A stretch of DNA of 8,664 nt, from positions 1 to 8,664 of the forward strand of contig JBFMBL010000069.1 in assembly GCA_040755195.1 (NCBI GenBank), given 5' to 3'. Below the pieces are notes generated by a model that worked only from the letters and a program-made list of their open reading frames with translations, made no database searches and was not told where the DNA came from. Position 1 is the first letter of the stretch, and each line of letters starts with the position of its first letter. Origin of the DNA: SURF-55 sp040755195. GTDB lineage: Bacteria; Bacillota; Desulfotomaculia; Desulfotomaculales; Ammonificaceae. The position numbers and the translations under genes were made by a program. Below, one piece after another: positions 1 through 5,865 of the stretch.

Positions 1-147
1 CCAGACCTCGTTTACACTGTTCTATTTGCTTGAGGAGATACTGCTTGTCGTAATCGTTTTCAAAGATGTACTCCCTGTTATTTCCCCGTTGGATGACGTG
101 GTATACGGCATCTTCATATTCTATCCTATCCTCGGCTTCCTACCCAT
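1..147 (-). pseudogene. IS200-like (Y1_Tnp/RAYT) transposase, N-terminal part, frameshifted
   Basis: Starting from ATG at 145-147, the minus strand reads MGRKPRI and then meets a TAG stop at 121-123. Skipping one copy of a 5-base tandem repeat (TATCC TATCC on the plus strand, 122-131) restores the frame. It then continues as EYEDAVYHVIQRGNNREYIF and onward to the window edge. The R-K-P-R-I-E-Y start and Y-H-V-I-Q-R-G-N-N block are the conserved N-terminus of REP-associated tyrosine transposases, single-strand DNA transposases of the HUH type. A GGGAGG ribosome site lies 9 bases before the ATG. The duplication makes this copy most likely inactive, unless a downstream start is used. Family assignment is firm; the rest of the protein is not in the window. 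Confidence 0.75.
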
Positions 148-154
148 AAGAAAA

Positions 155-183
155 AACCTCCCATGCCATTGTAACAGGAGGTT
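155..183 (-). promoter_or_regulatory. Hairpin enclosing the transposase ribosome site
   Basis: AACCTCC (155-161) and GGAGGTT (177-183) form a perfect 7-bp stem with a 15-base loop. On the minus strand the second half of the stem is the GGAGGTT that serves the transposase start at 147. Sequestering the ribosome site in a 5' hairpin is a known way by which IS200-type elements keep transposase expression low; the function here is inferred from position. Confidence 0.6.
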
Positions 184-217
184 CTCATGATTTTCAAGAT
201 ATAAGTTAATATGTTAA

Positions 218-228
218 GTGCCTGGCAC
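218..228. repeat. GTGCC-T-GGCAC palindrome, probable transposon end
   Basis: An 11-base perfect palindrome with one central base lies about 70 bases upstream of the transposase start. Subterminal palindromes recognised as single-strand hairpins mark the ends of IS200/REP-type elements, so this is the likely end mark. The exact cleavage site cannot be told from one end alone. Confidence 0.45.
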
Positions 229-248
229 CACCGCCACCCACTAACAAG

Positions 249-271
249 AAACCACCCCACCGGTGTGGTTT
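249..271 (-). terminator. Probable intrinsic terminator of the TolC-like gene
   Basis: AAACCAC (249-255) pairs with GTGGTTT (265-271) around a 9-base loop. Read on the minus strand the stem is followed by a T-rich run (TTTCTTGTT). It lies about 40 bases past the stop of the TolC-like gene and before the transposon end. The T-tract is imperfect. On the plus strand TTTT also follows the stem, so it could work in both directions. Confidence 0.5.
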
Positions 272-308
272 TAACTTATCAGACGTTTTTCGAATTAAAT
301 TCTATTTA

Positions 309-1430
309 CTATTGCTTAATGGATGTAACCGGATGCCCCGTAAGGTAGCGCCAGGTCGCCAGGAGGGAAGCGTGCTGGCACTTCATGCTCTCCAGGCTTG
401 CCTGGACATCAGCCAGCGCCGCCTCGGCCTCGCGCACTTTGTCACGGGCAACTAAACCAACCTTATGCTGTGCTTGCACTATCCGCAACGCATCCGATGC
501 CGTCTTAACTGATGCGGCAAGCGCCGCCTCCTGTTGTTCCAAAGCCCGGATATCGTGGTAGGTGGTGCGCACACGTTCGCGCAAGGCGTCACGCGCTGAA
601 GCAACGTTTATGTCGCTGATATCCACCTCGTACTCTTGAACGTTATAGTCGCGGTAAACCGCATTGCCGTATGCATCAACGGCTATAGGGTAGTTAAGGT
701 CCCATTCCGCCATATCTTTCAACATCTGGAGTTTAAAAACATCCACCGAGGAGTTTACCGCCTTTTCCACCTCGACCTCCAGGCTGTCAACCTTCAATGG
801 GCTAATAACCGGTTCGTCGATTAATTCCGGCCGGTCTTCCGGAAGAAGCCCGACGAGGCGGTTAAATGATACATATGCCTTATCCAGAGATTCTTGTGCC
901 GCCAAAAGACCTTTTTCGGCACCCTCAGCCTTGGCCTGAGCCGCCTCATACTGAGTCCGCGTGCCGCAACCGGTTTGGTAAACCGCCCATGCGGTTTGCA
1001 GCCCAAACCGGTCCCGTGCCACAGCCGCCTTCGCTTTAGCAACACCCGCTTCAGCGGAGAGTACGGCAAAATACTTCTGGTAGACATCGAAGGCTACGCT
1101 TTCCCACTTGTTTTCCAGGTCCCGTTTTGCTATCCTTTCATTAGCGCTCGCCTTTAGTAGCCCTACCCACGCAACATCGGCAGTAGGGCTTTGATTATAT
1201 CCCGGCGCAGGAATAAAACTACCCGCGTGTTCACCCGCGTCCTCGCGCTGTTCGGTGGATTTATCAAGGGTTACCTGTGCCAGTCTTAATACGTCGCTCA
1301 CCTTCCACGCCTGAATCACCGCCGCCTCAAGCGAAAGTTGTACAGGCCCTCCTGCGTTTGCAGCCGGTATCCCCAAAACAACCGTCACCAAAAGGGATAA
1401 AATTAAAACCAGATAAATAGTGCGTCGCAA
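309..1430 (-). CDS. TolC-like (outer membrane efflux protein family) exported coiled-coil protein
   Basis: The 373-aa product begins with a signal peptide (charged MRR, hydrophobic residues 5-22, likely cleavage after A-N-A at 24-26). The body shows the two-fold TolC pattern. In each half a turn and long heptad-like helices run into a conserved leucine-glycine end: first half about 150-195 (YQTGCGTRTQYEAAQAKAEG to FNRLVGL), second half about 321-365 (QHKVGLVARDKVREAEAALA to WRYLTG). TolC proteins form trimeric exit ducts of efflux and secretion systems. This one is shorter than usual (about 430-480 aa), and the region between the halves (200-280) shows no obvious beta-barrel strands. Start is TTG, with a modest GGGG site 7 bases upstream. 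No membrane-fusion or pump gene is next to it, so a role as a surface or periplasm-like structural protein is possible. Family likely; function uncertain. Confidence 0.72.
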   Translation of the reverse strand: MRRTIYLVLILSLLVTVVLGIPAANAGGPVQLSLEAAVIQAWKVSDVLRLAQVTLDKSTEQREDAGEHAGSFIPAPGYNQSPTADVAWVGLLKASANERIAKRDLENKWESVAFDVYQKYFAVLSAEAGVAKAKAAVARDRFGLQTAWAVYQTGCGTRTQYEAAQAKAEGAEKGLLAAQESLDKAYVSFNRLVGLLPEDRPELIDEPVISPLKVDSLEVEVEKAVNSSVDVFKLQMLKDMAEWDLNYPIAVDAYGNAVYRDYNVQEYEVDISDINVASARDALRERVRTTYHDIRALEQQEAALAASVKTASDALRIVQAQHKVGLVARDKVREAEAALADVQASLESMKCQHASLLATWRYLTGHPVTSIKQ

Positions 1431-1477
1431 CTTTGAACCCCGCTTTCCCCTGAAGGGTAAAATAGTTAACTAACTTA

Positions 1478-1507
1478 AATATAACATTACCGGACATCAT
1501 TTTACAA
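1478..1507 (-). promoter_or_regulatory. Putative promoter of the TolC-like gene
   Basis: On the minus strand TTGTAA (1502-1507) is followed after 18 bases by TATATT (1478-1483), preceded by TG one base away (extended -10, TGTTATATT). It sits in the AT-rich gap between the TolC-like gene and the CuAO_N1 gene, giving a leader of about 40 bases. The -35 matches consensus at 4 of 6 positions. Confidence 0.4.
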
Positions 1508-1540
1508 TATCACAAACAACTTTATTTGACTGCCAACCCA

Positions 1541-2422
1541 TTAGTACGCGATCTCGACCTGGGACCATTGGTAGTCGTTCGCTTCCTCCACTTTCAGACT
1601 TGTATAACTTGCCGTTATCTTCGCTCCTGAAACCATTGTTTCCTTGCCGGTATAACACTTATTGCAGCTTATCTCGCCGTTTGCCAGAATAATGGGGCGT
1701 TTTATGTCAAACGGCCATTTTTGGGTGAACCGCACCTTAACCTGCGCACCGTCAAATCCCTTTTTTCCGGGGATATTGGAGGTATTGACATCAGCCCCGA
1801 TAACCAGCCGGTATGAGCGCAAGCCATCCGCGTACAGCTTAACGGAAGCCGCCTTGGACAGCGCGCCGGGTTCCAGGACAACTTGAAAATCAACTTTCGG
1901 GCTGATTTGCGCGTTAAGTTCGAGGCGCGTTCCTGGAGTAAAGTAGCCTTCCGCCTTCGGACTCTCCGTCGTTGTTGGTTGCACCGACTGAGTCGAGATG
2001 CTCACCGTCTGGTGCTCCCCATCCCAGCTTACAGACGTGCCCAGCGCTTCACTCACAAACCGCAGCGGCACCATGGTCCTGCCGCTGATTATCATCGCCG
2101 GTACATCAAGGGTTATTCTTTCGGTGCCCTTTAAGGCCTCGCGCTGTCCAACACGCAATACTATCGTCGTGCCGCCTTTTGTACCGACTACCGTCCTGGT
2201 GGATTCCTGCCACTCCACCTGCGCCCCGAGCGCCTCAAAAATTGCCCGCAGGGGAACCAGCGTGCGACCTTGAACTATCTGCGGGGACGCATCCACGCCG
2301 AAGCTCAAAGGCTGACCGTCAATTGTCACCACGATTGCCGCATTCGCCGGAAAGACCCCTGCCGCCAGCACCAGTACGGATAACAAAGATAAGAGAATTA
2401 GACCTTTCAATCTGTGCGACAC
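1541..2422 (-). CDS. Secreted copper-amine-oxidase-like N-terminal (CuAO_N1) domain protein with unknown C-terminal domain
   Basis: The 293-aa product has a signal peptide (residues 1-28, ending F-P-A-N-A). A two-lobed CuAO_N1 (PF07833-type) domain at about 30-145 follows. Each lobe has the diagnostic block: QGRTLVPLRAIFEALG at 51-66 and SGRTMVPLRFVSEALG at 113-128, followed by W-x-tail strands (VEWQE, VSWDG). These domains are not catalytic and carry no copper-amine-oxidase active site; in thermophilic Bacillota they are common surface modules. After a short linker rich in T, P and S (145-157) comes a 135-aa C-terminal domain I do not recognise, beta-rich, with a CxxC pair (C253, C256). Start is GTG with AGGAGG 8 bases upstream (2431-2436). 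Its own promoter lies at 2464-2493. No terminator is evident before the TolC-like gene, so partial read-through is possible. Confidence 0.85.
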   Translation of the reverse strand: MSHRLKGLILLSLLSVLVLAAGVFPANAAIVVTIDGQPLSFGVDASPQIVQGRTLVPLRAIFEALGAQVEWQESTRTVVGTKGGTTIVLRVGQREALKGTERITLDVPAMIISGRTMVPLRFVSEALGTSVSWDGEHQTVSISTQSVQPTTTESPKAEGYFTPGTRLELNAQISPKVDFQVVLEPGALSKAASVKLYADGLRSYRLVIGADVNTSNIPGKKGFDGAQVKVRFTQKWPFDIKRPIILANGEISCNKCYTGKETMVSGAKITASYTSLKVEEANDYQWSQVEIAY

Positions 2423-2463
2423 GATAATACCCTCCTGCTAAAACTACTTTTATCGGTTACCTA

Positions 2464-2493
2464 ATTTTAACCTCAGATACCTGTTGCTTTCAA
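2464..2493 (-). promoter_or_regulatory. Putative promoter of the 293-aa CuAO_N1 gene
   Basis: Minus-strand TTGAAA (2488-2493, 5 of 6 to consensus) is followed after 18 bases by TAAAAT (2464-2469, 5 of 6). It lies directly after the terminator of the upstream gene and about 40 bases before the GTG start, as expected for an independent transcription unit. Confidence 0.55.
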
Positions 2494-2500
2494 GACAAAA

Positions 2501-2532
2501 AGAAACCCGGAGCGTTTCCGCCCCGGGTTTCT
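2501..2532 (-). terminator. Strong intrinsic terminator of the 728-aa gene
   Basis: AGAAACCCGG (2501-2510) and CCGGGTTTCT (2523-2532) form a perfect 10-bp stem with a 12-base loop. On the minus strand it is followed by CTTTTTGTCTTG. It begins about 24 bases past the stop of the 728-aa gene, so that gene is separated from the next one downstream. Confidence 0.88.
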
Positions 2533-2555
2533 CAGGGTCGACTTAAAGAAGTTGC

Positions 2556-4742
2556 TTATTGAACGGTTACGGTCTGGGCCGTTTCATCGTATGTCACGGA
2601 GCAGCCGAGCGCCTGGGCAACCCAGCGCACCGGCAGCATGGTCCGCCCGCTCTTCACAACAGCCGGAACGTCCATGGTGATCGAGATGCCGTTGATGACC
2701 ATCGTGGTGGAACCGATGGTGAGCTGAATGACCTTGTCGCCCTTGATGATGGTGACCTTGCCGTTGGCGTACAGGATGTTCTCAGCGGAGACACCCGCAG
2801 CGTAGGCCACATACCGGAGCGGCACAAAGGTCCGGCCGTTCTCAACGTATGCCGCAGCGTCCATCGTCGTTTCCACGCCGTTCATGGTGTACTTCGCGTC
2901 GCCGATCTTGAAGACTGCGGTTCCTTTGGTCTCCGTCGGCGCCGGGGTGACGCAGTTGGCTACCTTGACCTTCGCGACTGTTGTCGCATCCGGCCAGTCG
3001 GCAGTGGTGTCGTTGATGCCGGCACCCTGAATCTTGAGCTCAACCGCGCCTACCGGGACGGTGCGGTCCACGGTCAGCTTGACGTTCGAGAACTTCAGCG
3101 TACTGGGCTTGCTGCCTACGGTCTTGAGATCGATGCTGACCGTACCGCCGCTCTTGGAAACGGTGTCGATCTGCAGGTCGCCCTCGTAAACCGCTACCGT
3201 CGGCGTTACCGCCCATTCAATACCGCTCGGGGCAACAACCTTCAGGTCAGTTTCGCCGGTGATCTTCTTAATCGCTTCTGCCTTGGCCTCGGTGATGGTG
3301 AACTCGCCGGCAGTCTGGTCCTGCTGGCCGATGATCACGTCGGGCGTGCTGGCCGCAGCGCCGGTTACCCGCGGTTTCACGGTGGCGACCGTCACCTCGC
3401 CGGATACGCCGGCGGTCCCGCCGACCGTCACCTTGAGGTCGCCGCTCATCGCAGCCGAGGTCTTAACCGTGAAGTTCTTGAACTCAACCTTGGCCGCCGA
3501 AGTGGTCGCAGGGCTCACGGTGTACTCGAGGGTCTTCCCGTCCGTGGTAATAGACGCAGAACCTAAGAAGCCGCTGGTGCCTTCCGCGTAGTTCGGCGTC
3601 GGGTAATCGACCCACTTGGCGTCCCCGTTAAGGGTCAGCTTAAGGGTGCGGCCGTTGATGATGCTGCCCGCCAATGCTTCCTTGATCGTAATCTTGGCTA
3701 TCTTCTGGTCGGCCGCCTTGGCGGCGAGGATCTCCGTAGCCGTGTCCGCGGTCACCGTCGCGCCATAGTCGCCGTAAGTGCCGAGCTTAACGTCCGCCGA
3801 GGTAACGCCGGGGTTGGTCCCGCCGACGCTGAAGGTGATATCGCCCATTGTCGCCTCGCTGGAGTCAATCGAAACCACGGGGGCGAACTGGATCATGCCC
3901 GGGTAAGTGGTACTCTTTTTCTCAACCTTAATGTAAGCGTAACGATCATTCGGGCTGCTGAGCGCAACATCAACCACATACGTGCCGGTAGGGAAGCCGG
4001 TGTAAGTAAGCCCGCTGACGGAGGTAATCTTGAAGCCGACCGGGGCCGTTATTTTGATCGTATTCGAACTTGTCGACGCAATTTCCAAAGCGCCTACCGA
4101 GTTCTCCTGTATCCGCAAGGTTCCAAGGGTCTTGCCGGTACCCGAACCGACGGTCTTGGTGCTGATCGCGCTGGCTGTGGTGCCTGCGCCCACCGCATGC
4201 GCCACTACCACTGAACCTTCGCTGAAGCCGGTGGACGGCGCAGCGATATCAACACTGACATCTCCGGAATTGGAAACGTCTACCGATTGCTTGAAGTACA
4301 CGCGGAGGATACCTTTATCGTTGGCCGAATTAATCGCGTTAACCTTAACGGTAGCCGAATACTCGTTTGAACTTACCAGCACCAGATCTGTAATTCTGTT
4401 GCTGTCGTCGCCTACCGCATCCGGGGCGTACACGAACGCACCGGTGGTGGTGCCGGCCGGGTTAAAACCGGTGTCGTAAACCTGCCAGGACACGCCGCTT
4501 GTCAGCTTAGCGCCGTTCAGCAGGGTCAACGTAAACACCTGCCCTTCCTCTATGGAGCCAGGCGTACTTTCAACAATGGACATGGTGCCCAGGGTTTTCG
4601 CTGTACCGGTAGAGATGTTGGGAACGGTCAGCGCCGTGTTGCTTGTCGACGCGCTCGCCGGTCCCGCCAGCGGGAGCAGCAGCGTCGACAGCATCGCCAG
4701 CGTCAGCAGAATGCTGAGCCATTTTCTGCGAATTTTGATCAA
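2556..4742 (-). CDS. Secreted repeat protein with C-terminal CuAO_N1 domain, probable surface/S-layer-associated
   Basis: The 728-aa product has a signal peptide (K/R-rich start, hydrophobic 9-25, cleavage near A-S-A at 29-31). Next come about four beta-rich repeats of 130-150 aa. They start near residues 46, 200, 345 and 475 with a shared pattern such as KTLGTMSIVESTPGSI, KTLGTLRIQENSVGAL, IAKITIKEALAGSI and AGEFTITEAKAEAI. The C-terminus (607-728) is a two-lobed CuAO_N1 domain with NGRTFVPLRYVAYAAG (635-650) and SGRTMLPVRWVAQALG (698-713). Composition is high in T, S, A, V and G with a single Cys before the linker (597) and one late (714), typical of extracellular wall proteins. Start is TTG with AGGAGGG 7 bases upstream (4750-4756), and a structured leader precedes it. 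It could be an S-layer-like or adhesin protein. No SLH domain or LPXTG sorting motif is seen, so CuAO_N1 may be its wall-binding part (inference). Confidence 0.85.
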   Translation of the reverse strand: MIKIRRKWLSILLTLAMLSTLLLPLAGPASASTSNTALTVPNISTGTAKTLGTMSIVESTPGSIEEGQVFTLTLLNGAKLTSGVSWQVYDTGFNPAGTTTGAFVYAPDAVGDDSNRITDLVLVSSNEYSATVKVNAINSANDKGILRVYFKQSVDVSNSGDVSVDIAAPSTGFSEGSVVVAHAVGAGTTASAISTKTVGSGTGKTLGTLRIQENSVGALEIASTSSNTIKITAPVGFKITSVSGLTYTGFPTGTYVVDVALSSPNDRYAYIKVEKKSTTYPGMIQFAPVVSIDSSEATMGDITFSVGGTNPGVTSADVKLGTYGDYGATVTADTATEILAAKAADQKIAKITIKEALAGSIINGRTLKLTLNGDAKWVDYPTPNYAEGTSGFLGSASITTDGKTLEYTVSPATTSAAKVEFKNFTVKTSAAMSGDLKVTVGGTAGVSGEVTVATVKPRVTGAAASTPDVIIGQQDQTAGEFTITEAKAEAIKKITGETDLKVVAPSGIEWAVTPTVAVYEGDLQIDTVSKSGGTVSIDLKTVGSKPSTLKFSNVKLTVDRTVPVGAVELKIQGAGINDTTADWPDATTVAKVKVANCVTPAPTETKGTAVFKIGDAKYTMNGVETTMDAAAYVENGRTFVPLRYVAYAAGVSAENILYANGKVTIIKGDKVIQLTIGSTTMVINGISITMDVPAVVKSGRTMLPVRWVAQALGCSVTYDETAQTVTVQ

Positions 4743-4828
4743 GCTTTTTCCCTCCTGAAATTAGTGTTGATAATGATCTCTGGTTAACCGGTTATAAAAG
4801 AGCTTCTTCTGAGGTATTCAGGGACCTA

Positions 4829-4912
4829 GGCCGGGCTTTGCCCGCCTTTTCCCTCGCTCCGGCCCGGCGGCCGAAAAGCTTCCTGGTCATCCCTCCTTTG
4901 TCGGAGGTGACC
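4829..4912 (-). promoter_or_regulatory. GC-rich structured 5' leader of the 728-aa gene (riboswitch-like, unassigned)
   Basis: On the minus strand four stems can be drawn before the gene. One is a 10-bp bulged hairpin (4885-4889/4908-4912 plus 4892-4896/4903-4907, 6-base loop). The second is a 6-bp stem CTTTTC/GAAAAG (4846-4851/4873-4878). The third is a tight CGGGC-AAA-GCCCG hairpin (4832-4844). The fourth is an alternative 7-bp stem GGCCGGG/CCGGCCC (4829-4835/4859-4865). The minus-strand string GCAAAGCCCGGCCTAGG recalls the core of c-di-GMP-I (GEMM) riboswitches. However, the first half and the closing GGTAGC-type receptor part of that family are not found, so I do not assign it. It could be another cis-regulatory RNA or simply a stable leader. 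Confidence 0.35.
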
Positions 4913-5013
4913 CAGCACTCAATTCACCGTTAAGGATCATAAAGCTTTTAACAACCTTTCACTCCGATCCCGAGTTTATTCCACAGATGATTGGTTGAGT
5001 GCTGGGTCGCCTC
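4904..5013. repeat. Inverted-repeat element IR1 (19-bp arms, 72-base spacer)
   Basis: The left arm GAGGTGACCCAGCACTCAA (4904-4922) and right arm TTGAGTGCTGGGTCGCCTC (4995-5013) are complementary over 19 positions, with only one G-T mismatch. The spacer is 4923-4994. The core CCAGCACTCAA/TTGAGTGCTGG recurs in a second element 293 bases to the right. The element may be a non-autonomous mobile repeat, a REP-like pair or a structured RNA; no transposase is adjacent. Confidence 0.75.
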
Positions 5014-5203
5014 TAAAATTTAAAGACTTTTGGTAACCGAATGAGGATTATTCTTCTTTTTTTGCTGAATTCCTTCTACAGATGGTGCGTTTTCCTCCGG
5101 TTACTTGACTGGTTAGACACCGTCGGGACAAAAAAAGTTCCGGGGAAAGAAAAAATTTTTTTGTACTATCAGGTACGAGTTCCGGGTCCGAATTCAGAAG
5201 TCA

Positions 5204-5298
5204 TCCAGCACTCAACTCTGATATAAAGATACGTTTCTTTTCCGAACGCGAAGAAACCGTTTACCGGCATCTTGCCGAATGACGGATTGAGTGCTGGA
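5204..5298. repeat. Inverted-repeat element IR2 (12-bp arms, 71-base spacer), relative of IR1
   Basis: TCCAGCACTCAA (5204-5215) and TTGAGTGCTGGA (5287-5298) are a perfect 12-bp inverted repeat around a 71-base spacer. Its arms share the 11-base core with IR1 in the same order and at almost the same spacing. The spacers are mostly different, apart from short islands such as ATAAAG and ATGA..G just before the right arm. It ends about 50 bases before the -10 box of the DUF4258 gene. Confidence 0.72.
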
Positions 5299-5345
5299 CA
5301 GAATCCAGAATGGAGACGGATTATCCGAAATGTAGACCTGCCTTA

Positions 5346-5354
5346 TGGTATAAT
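5346..5354 (+). promoter_or_regulatory. Extended -10 promoter of the DUF4258/DUF2283 pair
   Basis: TGGTATAAT is a perfect extended -10 box 28 bases before the ATG. No good -35 hexamer lies 16-18 bases upstream, which is common for extended -10 promoters. A short inverted repeat GTAT-aatg-ATAC overlaps the box and could be an operator, as expected for autoregulated toxin-antitoxin modules (inference). Confidence 0.6.
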
Positions 5355-5382
5355 GATACTATCAATACGCTAAGGTGAGTTT

Positions 5383-5643
5383 ATGCGTCGCATAAGGTAT
5401 TCCGAGCATGCAAGTACAAAGATCATCCTTTTGAAACGTCACGGGTTCCACGTAGACCATACTTTCATCGAAGAATGCATTAAGTCACCCGATAAAGTTG
5501 AATCAGGATACAGACAGCGCAAAATCGCCCAGAAGGCTTACGACGAAAGCCATGTGTTGCGGGCGGTTTACGAAGAAAGAAGCGGTGAAATACTGGTAAT
5601 AACAGTCTATCCCGGAAGGAGGTCAAGGTATGAAAGGAATTAA
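5383..5643 (+). CDS. DUF4258-family protein, putative toxin partner
   Basis: The 86-aa product matches the DUF4258 (PF14076) pattern. It begins with a YSEHA block (6-10), continues with a helix containing a family-typical position for conserved Arg/Lys (KRHGF, 18-22) and a CIKSPDKVESGY turn (32-43), and ends with strands S-H-V-L-R-A-V-Y (56-63) and I-L-V-I-T-V-Y-P (70-77). The fold is thought to be RelE-like and members often sit in two-gene modules. Start ATG follows AAGGTGA (5372-5378). It is translationally coupled to the next gene by a 14-base overlap. Toxicity is inferred from family context, not shown; the length is normal. Confidence 0.8.
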   Translation: MRRIRYSEHASTKIILLKRHGFHVDHTFIEECIKSPDKVESGYRQRKIAQKAYDESHVLRAVYEERSGEILVITVYPGRRSRYERN

Positions 5644-5839
5644 GTACAGCCGGGACGTGGACGCGCTTTTAATAGAACTTTCGGACAAACCGATCGATTA
5701 CGCCGAAGAGGCCGGACAAATCATTATGCACTTTGCAGCGGACGGAGAACCGGTTCTTCTGGAGATTTTCGACGCAAAGGATTTTCTTCTACGTTCTTTC
5801 TCTACCGTAGTGAATGATAAGGAAGCGGTTTCATCCTAA
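5630..5839 (+). CDS. DUF2283-family protein, putative antitoxin partner
   Basis: The 69-aa product follows the DUF2283 (PF10049) pattern. It starts with Y-S-R-D-V-D-A-L-L-I-E-L-S (6-18), then a short E-E-A-G-Q-I-I-M-H-F strand (26-35), then D-G-E-P-V-L-L-E-I-F-D-A (38-49), where the family has its G-x-x-x-x-I-E-I-x-x-A core. AAGGAGGTC (5616-5624) gives a good ribosome site inside the end of the DUF4258 gene. DUF4258 followed by DUF2283 is a recurrent pair, and the small acidic second member is the likely neutraliser. The last codons contain a 14-base string found again at 7817-7830. Confidence 0.8.
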   Translation: MKGIKYSRDVDALLIELSDKPIDYAEEAGQIIMHFAADGEPVLLEIFDAKDFLLRSFSTVVNDKEAVSS

Positions 5840-5865
5840 TTACGTAAAAAGCCAGGAGGTGCACA

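Larger units (their letters stand above)
1..228 (-). mobile_element. Partial IS200-like / REP-associated transposon, left-end side
   Basis: This is the 5' part of an insertion element running out of the window on the left. It holds, in minus-strand order, a perfect 11-base palindrome at 218-228, a hairpin that includes the ribosome site at 155-183, and the N-terminal coding part of a Y1 (HUH) transposase at 1-147. Elements of this family have subterminal palindromes instead of terminal inverted repeats, and often hide the transposase ribosome site in a hairpin; both features are visible here. The right boundary is an inference: sequence beyond about 228 shows no element features and leads into the terminator of the neighbouring gene. 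The catalytic HUH and tyrosine motifs would lie outside the window. Confidence 0.6.
4743..5382. other. 640-base gene-poor region with structured leader and paired inverted repeats
   Basis: No reading frame here has both a ribosome site and a recognisable protein. The stretch holds, from left, the ribosome site and GC-rich leader of the minus-strand 728-aa gene, two related inverted-repeat elements, an AT-rich middle (5014-5170, with A and T runs around 5140-5163), and the promoter of the plus-strand DUF4258 gene. No tRNA, rRNA or CRISPR array is visible. Confidence 0.6.

Noticed and set aside
2559..3566. 335-codon plus-strand frame opposite the 728-aa gene
   Set aside because: Antisense to a clearly coding gene with signal peptide and known domain; composition (R, G, H, L rich) is that of a shadow frame.
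4829..4912. Definite c-di-GMP-I riboswitch
   Set aside because: Only one core string resembles it; the first half (GGCAAACC-type, GAAA loop) and the distal receptor part are not found.
2453..5105. Recurring GGTAACCG/CGGTTAC strings as a regulatory motif
   Set aside because: Short, scattered, partly coding and not in consistent promoter positions; chance is sufficient.
5041..5226. 61-codon plus-strand frame with a hydrophobic start in the gene-poor region
   Set aside because: No ribosome site, low-complexity A/T-driven residues, and it runs through the left arm of the second inverted repeat; likely chance.
4904..5298. CRISPR array or integron attC sites
   Set aside because: Only two inverted pairs, not direct repeats with uniform spacers, and no attC core (RYYYAAC/GTTRRRY) at the arms.
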